A stretch of 64,000 nucleotides of DNA from Halomicrococcus gelatinilyticus (GTDB lineage Archaea; Halobacteriota; Halobacteria; Halobacteriales; Haladaptataceae), in assembly GCA_024227995.1 (NCBI GenBank), contig CP100467.1:1-64000 (forward strand), read 5' to 3'. The notes under the pieces were generated by a model. It saw only the letters and a list, made by a program, of their open reading frames with translations. It was not told where the DNA came from and did not search any database. Made by a program: the position numbers and the translations under genes. Within the stretch, counting starts at the first letter, position 1, and every line of letters starts with the position of its first letter. Shown one piece after another: positions 8,573 to 17,450 of the stretch.

Positions 8573-9492
8573 CAGATGCTCCCCCCGGACTCGGTGTCGT
8601 TCTGCGGGTCCAGCGTGTCACGGAGCCCATCCCCGAGGAAGTTGAACCCGAGGATGGTTATCATGATGGACAGCCCCGGGAAGACGGCAGTCCACGGTGC
8701 GGACTGCATGAAGTTCCGGGAGTCCGACAGCATCCGTCCCCACGACGGTGCCGGCGGCGGGGTACCCAGTCCCAGGAAGGACAGGGCACTCTCGGCCAGG
8801 ATGGCGAACGCGAGGCTCACCGTCGCCTGGACGATGATCGGCGCGACGACGTTCGGGAGGATGTCGCGCACGATGATGTTCCGGTTGGTGTCGCCGATCG
8901 CCCGGGCCGCGTCGACGAACGTCTCCTCGCGGACCGAGAGCACCCCGGACCGCGTCACTCGGGCGAACACCGGCGTGTACGTGATACCGATCGCCAGCAT
9001 CACGTTCACCATCGACTGGCCCAGGATGGCGACCATCGCGATGGCGAGCAGGATGGCCGGGAACGAGAACACGACGTCCATGCCTCGCATGATCAGTTCG
9101 TCGGTGTAGCCGCTGTAGAACCCGGCCACGAGCCCGAGAGGGACGCCGGCGGCCATCGCCACGCCGACGGCGATGATGCCGACCTTCAGACTCAGCTGGG
9201 CACCGTACAGCACGCGGGATAAGATGTCCCGGCCCAGCTGGTCGGTTCCCATCGGATGTTCGAGACTGGGGGCGAGCAACTGTTCCTCCGCGATGTTCTG
9301 CGCCGTCGGGTCGTAGGGTGCGATGACCGGTGCGAAGACCGCCACGACGATGACGACCGCGGTGATGAGCAGACCGACCATCGCGAGGCGGCTCTCGGTG
9401 AACACCCGTCGTGCGGTCTCCATCGCGGCAGCGCCCGGGAGCGGGCGTCCGTCGGCGGTCCGATCTGCCGTGTCCGTGTTAGACTCAGTCAT
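8572..9492 (-). CDS. Dipeptide/oligopeptide ABC transporter permease (DppC/OppC type)
   Basis: The 306-residue membrane protein has an N-terminal transmembrane helix at about residues 36-56, a periplasmic-type loop with MGTDQLGRDILSRVLYGA typical of DppC, and about five further helices. The coupling loop ARAIGDTNRNIIVRDILPNV contacts the ATPases. It overlaps the DppB-type gene by eight bases. Confidence 0.92.
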   Translation of the reverse strand: MTESNTDTADRTADGRPLPGAAAMETARRVFTESRLAMVGLLITAVVIVVAVFAPVIAPYDPTAQNIAEEQLLAPSLEHPMGTDQLGRDILSRVLYGAQLSLKVGIIAVGVAMAAGVPLGLVAGFYSGYTDELIMRGMDVVFSFPAILLAIAMVAILGQSMVNVMLAIGITYTPVFARVTRSGVLSVREETFVDAARAIGDTNRNIIVRDILPNVVAPIIVQATVSLAFAILAESALSFLGLGTPPPAPSWGRMLSDSRNFMQSAPWTAVFPGLSIMITILGFNFLGDGLRDTLDPQNDTESGGSI

Positions 9493-10438
9493 ACTTGATC
9501 CGTGGGTCGAGATACGCGTACACGAGGTCCGTCGCGAGGTTCACGACCGCGAACAGGAACGCGATGACCAGCAGCGACGCCTGCAGGACGCGGTACTCGC
9601 GGGTCGTGATCGCCGTCAGGGTCAGCCGGCCGAGCCCGGGGATGGCGAATATCTGCTCGACGATGACGACGCCGCCGAGCAGGTACCCGAAGTTCAGCCC
9701 GATGACCGTGACGGTCGGGATGAGGGCGTTCTTGACCGCGTGTTTGTTCGTGATGAGCGCCCGGGTCAATCCCTTCGCACGGGCGGTCTTGATGTACTCC
9801 TCGGAGAACACCTCCAGCAGCGACGAGCGCATCATCCGCATGACGACCGCGCTGATCGCCGTCCCGACCGTCAACGCCGGAAGGACGAGATGTCTGATCC
9901 CCGCGACGGGGTCGTCCAGCGGGCTGACGAACCCCGACGACGGGAACAGTCCGAGGTAGAGCGAGAACACCATGATCAACACCAGCCCGAGGAAGAAGTT
10001 CGGGATCGAGAGGCCGAGGAACGCGAGGAACGTCGCGACGTAGTCCTCGGGTTCGTAGTGGTGCACGGCGCTGACGATGCCCGCCGGGATGCCGATGAGG
10101 ACGCTCACGAGCGCGCCCGCCGTCGCCACCCAGATGGTGACCGGCAGGCTCGTCGCCAGTAGCTGGGAGATGTCCCGCTCCGTCCGGATCGACTGGCCGA
10201 AGTCGAACTCGAAGACGATGCCCGACATCCAGTCGAGGTACTGGACGTACAGCGGCCTGTTCAGGCCGTACTGGGCCCGGAGTTGCGACACCAGTTCCTG
10301 GTTCGCTCGTGTCCCGAACGCGGCCTCGACCGGCCCGCCAGGCAGGAGGTGCAGCGCACCGAACGAGATGACGCTCACCCCGAAGAGGATCGGGACGATG
10401 AGGAGGACGCGCTTGAGGACGTATGCTCCGTATCCCAT
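9485..10438 (-). CDS. Dipeptide/oligopeptide ABC transporter permease (DppB/OppB type)
   Basis: The 317-residue protein has the DppB pattern: first helix VLKRVLLIVPILFGVSVISF, an external loop with a Pro-Gly pair, LLATSLPVTIWVATAGALVS, and the EAA-like loop EEYIKTARAKGLTR. The ATG at 10438 overlaps the binding-protein stop (TAATG) and places the first helix at the N-terminus. A longer upstream frame would add a basic tail lying inside the neighbouring gene and was rejected. Confidence 0.92.
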   Translation of the reverse strand: MGYGAYVLKRVLLIVPILFGVSVISFGALHLLPGGPVEAAFGTRANQELVSQLRAQYGLNRPLYVQYLDWMSGIVFEFDFGQSIRTERDISQLLATSLPVTIWVATAGALVSVLIGIPAGIVSAVHHYEPEDYVATFLAFLGLSIPNFFLGLVLIMVFSLYLGLFPSSGFVSPLDDPVAGIRHLVLPALTVGTAISAVVMRMMRSSLLEVFSEEYIKTARAKGLTRALITNKHAVKNALIPTVTVIGLNFGYLLGGVVIVEQIFAIPGLGRLTLTAITTREYRVLQASLLVIAFLFAVVNLATDLVYAYLDPRIKYD

Positions 10439-12096
10439 TACTTGTCGAGCCAGACGTCCTTGAACCGGGGCGTTCCCGTCGAGATGTGGGTGAAGTTCTT
10501 GACGCTGTTCCGCCACGCGGCGAGTTCGTCGTTGAACTCGAGGAACGTGTACGGCACCTCCCGGGAGATGATGTCGATGGCGTCGTCGTAGTGCTGGGCT
10601 CGCTTCTCGCGGTTCCCGGCGGCCCGTCGACCCTTCTCGAGCAGTTCGTCGACCTCGTCGTTCGAGTAGTTGGACTGGTTGAACGTCTCGCCGGAGTGGA
10701 ACTGCAGGTACATCATGTCGTCCGGGTCGACGAAGCCGGACCAGCCGACGATGGCCAGGTCGTAGGCGCCGTCGTTGAGGTTGTCGATCATCGTCCCGAA
10801 GTCGCTGGGTTTGACGGTCGCCTCGATACCGACCTCGCTCAACTGCTGCTGGACGATCTCCGCGATGTTGACCTGTGCGGGATACTGCTGGCCGACCTGG
10901 ATGGTCAACTCTTCACCGCCGTACTTGGACTCCTTGCGCAGTTCCCGGGCTTTCTCCTTGTCCTGAGAGTACGGGTCCTCGACGGAGATCAGGTCCTTCC
11001 AGACGGACGACGGCGGGATCGGGTCCTGCGTGGGCGTCGCGTAGTCGAACCTGGCGCCCTTGACCACGGCCTCGCGGTTCACCGCCCACGAGATAGCCTG
11101 TCGGAGCTTCACGTCGTCCAGTGGCGCTTTCGTCGTGTTGTGGCCGATGTAGTCGTAGAAGGTCCCCGGGATGTTCGAGAGCGTGACCGACTGGCTCCCC
11201 TCGAGCGTACTCGCCTGCGAGGGCGGGACGGTGACGGCCCAGTCGATGCTCCCCGACTTGAGGTTCGTGAGCCTGGCCTGTCCCTCCGGGATGATCTTGA
11301 ACTCGACCTCGTCGACGTACGGCAGTGCGTTCCCTTCCTCGTCCGTCTCCCAGTAGTCCTCGAAGGCGGTCACGTTCGTTCGCGCCTGGGCGACGTTCTC
11401 GTCGAACACGAACGGGCCGGTCCCGACCGGCTGTTTGGAGATGTCGTAGTCGGACGCGGCGGCGGCGCCCTCCGGCAGGATGTATCCGCCCGAGGAGAGC
11501 TTGTACAGGAACGGGGCGTACGGCTCGTCGAACTCGAAGACGACGGTGTAGTCACCGTCGGCGGACACGTTCGCGATCGGCGTGAAGTTCGACCGCCACG
11601 GCGAGCCGGTCTCCTCGTCGAGGAGTCGCTCGAAGGAGTACACCACGTCCGCTGCGGTCAGTTCGCGGCTCACCGGCGGGTGGAACTGGACGCCCTCCTC
11701 AAGCTGGAACGTCCACGTCAGGTCGTCCTCGCTGACCGACCAGTCCTTCGCGAGCTGGCCGACCGGTTTCAGGTCCTCGTCGATGGCGACCAGCTTCTGG
11801 TAGACGTTCTCGAGGACGCGGAGCGACGCGGCTGCCTGCACCTTGTGCGGGTCCCGGCCGTCGAGCCCCGACTGCATACCGGCGATCAACTTCCCGCCCT
11901 GCTGGGACTGGGCAGGCGCTCCCGTCGTGCCGTCGGTTCCGTCGTCGGTCCCGTCGGAATCGCCTCCGTTCCCACCGTCGTCACTCGAACACCCTGCGAG
12001 CCCGGCGGCAGCTGCGGCACCCGAGGCCGCGAGGAACTGTCGCCGCGGAAGTTTCTGCTCAGATGTGTCCTTATCCCGCTCGTTGGTACGACGCAT
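10438..12096 (-). CDS. Peptide ABC transporter substrate-binding lipoprotein, family 5
   Basis: The 552-residue family 5 binding protein (DppA/OppA type) has a Tat signal with RRQFLAASGAAAAAGLAGC: twin Arg, hydrophobic stretch and lipobox Cys. A Gly/Asp/Thr spacer follows, then a large three-domain body with the family's FQLEEGVQFHPPVSRELTAADVVYSFERL-region pattern (given here only by its start and end features). It captures peptides or similar ligands outside the cell. A minus-strand ATTTAA box at about 12123-12128 sits 29 bases before the ATG at 12096, which selects this start over one seven codons upstream. Confidence 0.92.
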   Translation of the reverse strand: MRRTNERDKDTSEQKLPRRQFLAASGAAAAAGLAGCSSDDGGNGGDSDGTDDGTDGTTGAPAQSQQGGKLIAGMQSGLDGRDPHKVQAAASLRVLENVYQKLVAIDEDLKPVGQLAKDWSVSEDDLTWTFQLEEGVQFHPPVSRELTAADVVYSFERLLDEETGSPWRSNFTPIANVSADGDYTVVFEFDEPYAPFLYKLSSGGYILPEGAAAASDYDISKQPVGTGPFVFDENVAQARTNVTAFEDYWETDEEGNALPYVDEVEFKIIPEGQARLTNLKSGSIDWAVTVPPSQASTLEGSQSVTLSNIPGTFYDYIGHNTTKAPLDDVKLRQAISWAVNREAVVKGARFDYATPTQDPIPPSSVWKDLISVEDPYSQDKEKARELRKESKYGGEELTIQVGQQYPAQVNIAEIVQQQLSEVGIEATVKPSDFGTMIDNLNDGAYDLAIVGWSGFVDPDDMMYLQFHSGETFNQSNYSNDEVDELLEKGRRAAGNREKRAQHYDDAIDIISREVPYTFLEFNDELAAWRNSVKNFTHISTGTPRFKDVWLDK

Positions 12097-12506
12097 ACAA
12101 GGACCAATCTCAACCACGAGAGTTAAATATTCCGGAAATGTGCAAAATTGTATGTCGAATCAAAACTGTGCTGCCAGTTTTACATTCTGAAACCAAATGC
12201 TTGTCCATCAATTTCTAACAGACTAATATATATTCGAATTATGGCTGACGGAATGACATGCCATCACACTCCACTGGTCCATAATCCCTAATTGCCGGGA
12301 AAGAGCCGTTCTCACACCCGCCCAACCGCTGCCACATATGTGAATGGCGTACAGCCAGTTCGTTTCATCGTAGGTGGGGAAAGGCAGACCACGTCCGGCG
12401 GTTTTTGTCCCACTTCGGCGGACCATGGCGGTGAAATCGGGGGAGACGGTCCAGCACCCGTTTACGAAATGCAAACAACAATATGTCCCCGATAGCAACG
12501 AGGGGT
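12097..12506. other. AT-rich divergent control region between the peptide transporter and IclR gene
   Basis: The region has no gene and a base composition well below the window average in G+C. It holds the transporter TATA box (12123-12128), an adjacent TTCCGGAA palindrome (12130-12137), an inverted repeat with arms AAAACTG and CAGTTTT (12162-12181), an AATATATATT run near 12225 and a CACATATGTG palindrome (12334-12343). IclR proteins bind such palindromes as dimers, so these are candidate operators. Which, if any, is used is unknown. Confidence 0.5.
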
Positions 12507-13328
12507 ATGGATGACCAGTCCGAGACTGGGTCACCACGCACGCTGAAGACCGTGGCTCGAGCCATCGATATCATCCAGGCGCTGGAAGAACTGGGTGGCG
12601 CGGGCATAACCGAACTGGCAGACACCCTCGGGCTGTCGAAAAGTTCCACGTACAACTATCTGGGCACCCTCCAGGAGAACCGACTCGTCGTGCGCGACGG
12701 TGACACGTATCGGCTCTCGTACCAGTTCTTGCACATCGGCCGGTCGGTCCGGGACCGGGCAACGATCTACCAGCACGGCCGCGAGGAGCTGGCCCGGCTG
12801 GCCCACGACACCGGACGCTACGTCCACCTCGCGACGGAGGAGCACGGGCTCGCCGTGGACCTGTACAAGGTGAAAGGCGAGGAGGCCATCGGAAGCAGAT
12901 ATCAGTTGAGCAAACTCCAGCGACCGGATTACCTGCACTTCTCGGCCACCGGGAAAGCGATACTCGCCCACCTGCCCGAATCCCGCGTCGACTGGATCGT
13001 CGACGAGTACGGACTCACGCGGCGAACTGCGAACACGATCACCGACCGCGCTGCACTCGCCGAGGAACTCGAACGAACGCGAGAGCGCGGCTACTCGATC
13101 AACAGGGAGGAGGAGATCGAGGGGATACGGGCCGTCGGCGCTCCGATCCTCGGTCAGGATGACGACGTCCTCGGTTCGATCAGCGTCTCCGGGCCGGCCC
13201 ATCGCATGCAGGACGACGGGTATCGGGCGGAGTTGGTCGATGCGGTCACCGATACCGCGAACGTCATCGAGGTGAACATCAACACCGCGGACGCTGACGT
13301 CGACGGATTCCCGGACTTCCGGGGCTGA
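12507..13328 (+). CDS. IclR-family transcriptional regulator
   Basis: The 273-residue regulator has an N-terminal winged helix (about residues 11-65; LADTLGLSKSSTYNYL is the recognition region). A C-terminal IclR ligand-binding domain includes FSATGKAILAHLP and the domain's RERGYSINREEEIEGIRAVGAP block (described by its ends). It is divergent from the peptide transporter operon and upstream of an aminotransferase, so it may control either in response to a small metabolite. The start at 12507 fits an ACAATATG box at 12478-12485; an ATG eight codons upstream is possible. Confidence 0.9.
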   Translation: MDDQSETGSPRTLKTVARAIDIIQALEELGGAGITELADTLGLSKSSTYNYLGTLQENRLVVRDGDTYRLSYQFLHIGRSVRDRATIYQHGREELARLAHDTGRYVHLATEEHGLAVDLYKVKGEEAIGSRYQLSKLQRPDYLHFSATGKAILAHLPESRVDWIVDEYGLTRRTANTITDRAALAEELERTRERGYSINREEEIEGIRAVGAPILGQDDDVLGSISVSGPAHRMQDDGYRAELVDAVTDTANVIEVNINTADADVDGFPDFRG

Positions 13329-13433
13329 CGACCGAACGGAACCGGTGGCGTCGAGGCCAGTTACCTGGCGTATTTGACCCTACCAAAAATCCCATGAGAC
13401 GGTACCGCGAATGGAGTCACATCAGGTGATTGC

Positions 13434-14546
13434 GTGACCCAGAAACGCGAATACAAACAGGACTATCCGGAGAAGACGCTGTACATCCCGGGGCCGACCG
13501 AGGTACGCGAGGACGTCATCGAGGCCATGTGCGAGCCGATGTTCGGCCACCGCATGGACCAGATGACGGACCTGTACACGACCATCGTCGAGGACACGAA
13601 GGAGTTCCTCGACACGGACAACGACGTCGTCGTCCTCACCGGCTCGGGGACCGAGTTCATGGAGAGTTCGATCCTCAACCTCGTCGACGAGGACGTCCTC
13701 TGTACGACCTGCGGCAGCTTCAGCGAGCGGCAGGCCAACGTCGCCGAACGGCTCGGCAAGAGCGTCGACACGCTCGAGTACGAGTGGGGCCAGGCGGTCA
13801 AGCCCGAAGACGTGCGCGAGAAGCTCGAACGGAGCGAGACGGATTACGACGTCGTCACGTGCGTGATGAACGAGAGTTCGACCGGCGTCCGGAACCCCAT
13901 CGAGGAGATCGGTGACGTCGTCGCCGAGTATCCGGACACGCTCTTCGTCGTCGACGCCGTCTCGGCGCTCGGTGGCGACTACGTCGACATCGACGAACAC
14001 GACATCGACGTCATCTTCACGTCGGTGCAGAAGGCGTTCGCCATGCCCCCTGGACTGGCGGTGTGCGTCGTCAGCGACGACGCGTACGAGCGCGAGGTCG
14101 CGTCGGAGTCGGCGTCGTGGTACGGCGGCTTCCAGCGTTCGCTCGACTACTACGACCGGAAGGGCCAGACCCACTCCACGCCCGCTATCCCCGTGATGCT
14201 GGCGTACCGCGAGCAGATGAAGCACATGCTCGAGGAGGGCCACCAGTCGCGCAACGAGCGCCACCGGAAGATGGCCGAGTACACCCGCGAGTGGGCCCGG
14301 GAACACTTCGACGTCTTCGCCGAGGCGGGCTACGAGTCACAGACGGTGAGCTGTATCGAGAACACGCAGGACATCGACGTCGCCGCGACCATCGAGGCGG
14401 TCTCGGAGGAGTACGACATGGTCTTCTCGAACGGCTACGGGTCGACGCTCGGCGAACGGACGTTCCGCATCGGCCACATGGGCGAGCACACCGTCGAGAG
14501 CATCGAGGCCCTGACCAACGCCATCGAGGACGCCGCGGACCTGTAA
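13434..14546 (+). CDS. Class V aminotransferase (alanine-glyoxylate / serine-pyruvate aminotransferase type)
   Basis: The 370-residue PLP enzyme starts with GTG at 13434, after a GGTGAT ribosome-binding stretch. It has the N-terminal PGPTEV motif of the AGAT group, a phosphate-binding GSGTEFMESS loop, the cofactor Asp in FVVDAVSALGGDYVDID and the Schiff-base Lys in TSVQKAF. It would move an amino group between alanine or serine and glyoxylate or pyruvate. Its position after an IclR regulator and a peptide importer suggests use in amino-acid breakdown. The exact substrate pair is not determined. Confidence 0.85.
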   Translation: MTQKREYKQDYPEKTLYIPGPTEVREDVIEAMCEPMFGHRMDQMTDLYTTIVEDTKEFLDTDNDVVVLTGSGTEFMESSILNLVDEDVLCTTCGSFSERQANVAERLGKSVDTLEYEWGQAVKPEDVREKLERSETDYDVVTCVMNESSTGVRNPIEEIGDVVAEYPDTLFVVDAVSALGGDYVDIDEHDIDVIFTSVQKAFAMPPGLAVCVVSDDAYEREVASESASWYGGFQRSLDYYDRKGQTHSTPAIPVMLAYREQMKHMLEEGHQSRNERHRKMAEYTREWAREHFDVFAEAGYESQTVSCIENTQDIDVAATIEAVSEEYDMVFSNGYGSTLGERTFRIGHMGEHTVESIEALTNAIEDAADL

Positions 14547-14768
14547 CCGGCGCTCGATACTCCGAGGGAGAGTGGACTCCCGGGTCGGACCGTCACTCGT
14601 TCCGCGGTCAGACGACACCGGAGACAGGCTCTCCGACTCCGGCGGACGCACGCCTCGTTCTCCGGTGGAAGCCGGCGTCGAGCCGTGGACCGCGTCCGGG
14701 AGGATGGGAAGGTTGAAGGCGATGACGACGAAGGGTCGGAACCAGGGGAGACCGGGGACAATCGACAG

Positions 14769-15194
14769 ATGGTTCGCGCATTCATTCGAAACCTATACAG
14801 CGGTCCGCTCGCACCCCAGCTTCGTCGGTTCGTGGTCGTCGGTACCTTCACTGCTGGCGTCCAGATGCTGCTGTTGTGGGCGTTCGTCGACGCGGCCAGC
14901 GTCCACTACCTCCTCGGAGCCTTTACAGCCATCGAGATCACGATCGTCCTCTCGTACGTTCTCAACAACGCCTGGACCTTCCGGGCCGTCCAGAACACCG
15001 GCACCGTCGGCTATCTCGTCGGCCTGCTCAAGACGAACGTCGTTCGTGGGACGGCGATGCCGATCCAGCTCTCCGTCCTGTTCTCCCTCGTGGAGTGGGG
15101 GAACGTCTCGTACCTGGTGGCGAACGCGATCGCCATCGGCGTCAGCGGCCTCTACCGGTTCGTCCTCGACCTGCGATGGACCTGGGGACAGTGA
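14769..15194 (+). CDS. GtrA-like four-helix membrane protein
   Basis: The 141-residue protein has four predicted transmembrane helices and the GtrA signature: RRFVVVGTFTAGVQMLLLW in helix 1, then a YVLNNAWTFR motif before helix 3. Family members help move lipid-linked sugars across the membrane or act with glycosyltransferases. No glycosyltransferase adjoins it here. The ATG at 14769 is chosen because the helix pattern begins right after it; the in-frame upstream stretch is charged and unlike the family. Confidence 0.8.
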   Translation: MVRAFIRNLYSGPLAPQLRRFVVVGTFTAGVQMLLLWAFVDAASVHYLLGAFTAIEITIVLSYVLNNAWTFRAVQNTGTVGYLVGLLKTNVVRGTAMPIQLSVLFSLVEWGNVSYLVANAIAIGVSGLYRFVLDLRWTWGQ

Positions 15195-15314
15195 ACCCGG
15201 GCTATTCTACGATCATCGAAATCCACGGTGGCAATCGTCGAACTCCCGTGCGGCGAAAAAACATGATTTAAGCAGGTGAAGTGCAGCGGTTGAGGTGGAT
15301 TGACTACCCACGAC

Positions 15315-16694
15315 ATGTCTGGGAAATACGACCTCATCATCGTCGGCGGTGGCATCAGCGGTGCGTCGCTCCTCTACACGACCGCGAAGTTCACCGACAT
15401 CGAATCGATCGCCTTGCTCGAGAAGGAATCCGAGATCGCTGCGATCAACTCGGACCACACGAACAACTCACAGACGCTCCACTTCGGAGACATCGAGACC
15501 AACTACACGCTCGAGAAGGCCGAGAAGGTCAAGGAAGGCGCGGAGATGCTCGCAGGGTACCTCGAGAACCACGACGCCGACCGGGAGATGCACTCCAAGC
15601 GGAGCAAGATGGTGCTCGCCGTCGGCGACGACGAAGTCCAGAAGCTCGAGGACCGGTACCACGAGGAGGGCTTCGGCGACCTGTATCCGAAGCTCCGTCC
15701 GATCGAGCGCGACGAGATCGCGGAACTCGAACCGAAGGTCGTCGAGGGTCGCGACCCCTCGAAGGACCTGCTGGCGCTCCAGACGCCGGACGGGTACGTC
15801 GTCGACTACGGCGCCACCGCGAAGTCGATGGTCGAGCAGGCGAAGGAGGAGGCCAGCGTGGACGTCTACACGGGGACGGAGGTCGAGGACATCACCGAGA
15901 CCCTGGACGGCTACACCATCGGCACCTCCGGCGGTCGCTTCGACTGCGACGTCGCCGTCGTCGCCGCGGGGTCGCACAGCCTCCAGATCGCGAAAGAGCT
16001 GGGCTACGGCGAGGACATGGTCCTGCTCCCCATCGCGGGGAGCTTCTTCCTCGCGGACGACTTCCTGAACGGGAAGGTGTACACGCTCCAGATGAAGAAG
16101 CTGCCGTTCGCCGCGGTCCACGGGGACGCGGACGTGCACGACGGTTCCATCACGCGGTTCGGTCCGACGGCGAAGCTCGTCCCGACGCTCGAACGCGGCC
16201 GGTTCTCCACCATCGGGGACTTCCTCGACGTGTTCGGGCTGAACCTCGCCTCGTTCCTCAGCTACGGGAACATCCTGGCCGACCGCATCCTCCTCCCGTA
16301 CGTCCTCAAGAACCTCGTGTACGACCTCCCCGAGGTTGGAACCAAGGCGTTCCTCCCGCACGTCCAGAAGGTCGTTCCGAGCGCCACCCTCGACGACATC
16401 GAGCGTGCCGAGGGCTACGGCGGCGTCCGCCCGCAGATCGTCGACACCGCGAACAAGTCACTCGACATGGGCGAGGCGAAACTCGTCGGCGACGACATCA
16501 TCTTCAACATCACCCCGTCGCCGGGCGCCTCGACGAGCCTCAAGAACGCGATGCAGGACACGGAGACGCTCGTCGAGTTCTTCGACGAGGACTACTCGTT
16601 CGACGAGGAGGCGTTCCGCGAGGACACCATCGGCCAGTTCCCGCGCGCCGAAGACGACGTCGACCCCGACCCCGTTCCGGCCGACGACGACTGA
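15315..16694 (+). CDS. FAD-dependent oxidoreductase, malate:quinone oxidoreductase-like
   Basis: The 459-residue flavoprotein has the dinucleotide-binding motif DLIIVGGGISGASLLY near the N-terminus, HTNNSQTLHFGDIETNY (about residues 47-63), and a C-terminal GYGGVRPQIVD block that resemble malate:quinone oxidoreductases and related DadA/LhgO-type enzymes. The tail is highly acidic. A TATA-like ATTTAAG at 15266-15272 precedes it. The ATG at 15315 is preferred over an in-frame TTG at 15300. The family (FAD/DAO fold) is secure; malate as substrate is only likely. Confidence 0.7.
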   Translation: MSGKYDLIIVGGGISGASLLYTTAKFTDIESIALLEKESEIAAINSDHTNNSQTLHFGDIETNYTLEKAEKVKEGAEMLAGYLENHDADREMHSKRSKMVLAVGDDEVQKLEDRYHEEGFGDLYPKLRPIERDEIAELEPKVVEGRDPSKDLLALQTPDGYVVDYGATAKSMVEQAKEEASVDVYTGTEVEDITETLDGYTIGTSGGRFDCDVAVVAAGSHSLQIAKELGYGEDMVLLPIAGSFFLADDFLNGKVYTLQMKKLPFAAVHGDADVHDGSITRFGPTAKLVPTLERGRFSTIGDFLDVFGLNLASFLSYGNILADRILLPYVLKNLVYDLPEVGTKAFLPHVQKVVPSATLDDIERAEGYGGVRPQIVDTANKSLDMGEAKLVGDDIIFNITPSPGASTSLKNAMQDTETLVEFFDEDYSFDEEAFREDTIGQFPRAEDDVDPDPVPADDD

Positions 16695-16808
16695 CGTCGT
16701 CATCCCGGGTAGCCGCTTCTGGGGACGTTTCTCGACGGCCGTAACGGACTTCGACGGGCGAACGCAGACCGTTCCCGGATTTCTAGATGAACCGGTTCTT
16801 CACGGTTC

Positions 16809-16852
16809 TGACTGACTGGTTAGTCAAAACCCTTTTACTGACCGGTCAGTAA
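16809..16852. promoter_or_regulatory. Two matching operator sites around the TetR-MATE promoter
   Basis: TTACTGACCGGTCAGTAA (16835-16852) is a perfect 18-base palindrome. A second copy of its core, ACTGACTGGTTAGT (16811-16824), lies 26 bases upstream centre to centre. Both fit ACTGACYGGTYAGT. They flank and overlap the CTTTTACT TATA-like element that is centred about 30 bases before the TetR start, the layout of an autorepressed promoter. Confidence 0.75.
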
Positions 16853-16865
16853 GTTCAGACAACGA

Positions 16866-17450
16866 ATGGACACGGAGACTTCTGCCGAGATCATGGAGGC
16901 AACCGGTCGCGCTCTCTGTGAACACGGCTATGCGGATCTCACGATGAAACGGATCGCCGAGAAGTCGTCGATGACGACCTCGGCCATCCACTACCACTTC
17001 GACACGAAGGAGGAGCTGCTGAACGCGTTCCTCGACGACCTGATCGAGCGGTTCGAGGAGCAGTTGGCGTGCGACGCCAGCGACCCGCGCGAACGGCTCC
17101 GTGCATTCCTCGACGCGATATTCACGCCCTCGGAGGAAGGCCGCGACGACTTCCCCGTCGCGTTCATGGAACTGAAGGCGCAAGCGCCGTACCATCCACC
17201 GTTCAGGGAGCGGTTCCGCGACCTCGACGACGCGATGCGGTCCGTCGTCGCCGGGACGGTGCGCGACGGCATCGACGCCGGCCACTTCGACGAGTCCGAT
17301 CCGGAGACGGTCGCCCGCCTCGTCACCACCATAATCAACGGCGGTCACGTCCGCGACGTCGCGCTCGGCGAGGACCCCGCGGACACGCGCGAGGTCGTCG
17401 AAGCGTACCTCGGGATGCAGCTCGGATGGACGCCGGAGGTCGAGGCGTGA
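16866..17450 (+). CDS. TetR/AcrR-family transcriptional repressor of the adjacent efflux gene
   Basis: The 194-residue protein has an N-terminal TetR DNA-binding domain (about residues 8-52, with DLTMKRIAEKSSMTTSAIHYHF as the helix-turn-helix region, described here by its key core MTTSAIHYHF). A helical C-terminal domain follows, with HDV-like ligand-sensing helices. It overlaps the MATE gene (GTGA) and is preceded by two copies of a palindromic operator, so autoregulation and drug- or metabolite-induced release are very likely. Confidence 0.9.
   Translation: MDTETSAEIMEATGRALCEHGYADLTMKRIAEKSSMTTSAIHYHFDTKEELLNAFLDDLIERFEEQLACDASDPRERLRAFLDAIFTPSEEGRDDFPVAFMELKAQAPYHPPFRERFRDLDDAMRSVVAGTVRDGIDAGHFDESDPETVARLVTTIINGGHVRDVALGEDPADTREVVEAYLGMQLGWTPEVEA

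Noticed and set aside
12222..12537. Minus-strand 104-residue frame in the IclR upstream region
   Set aside because: It lies in AT-rich control DNA, has atypical composition for this genome and overlaps the IclR start.
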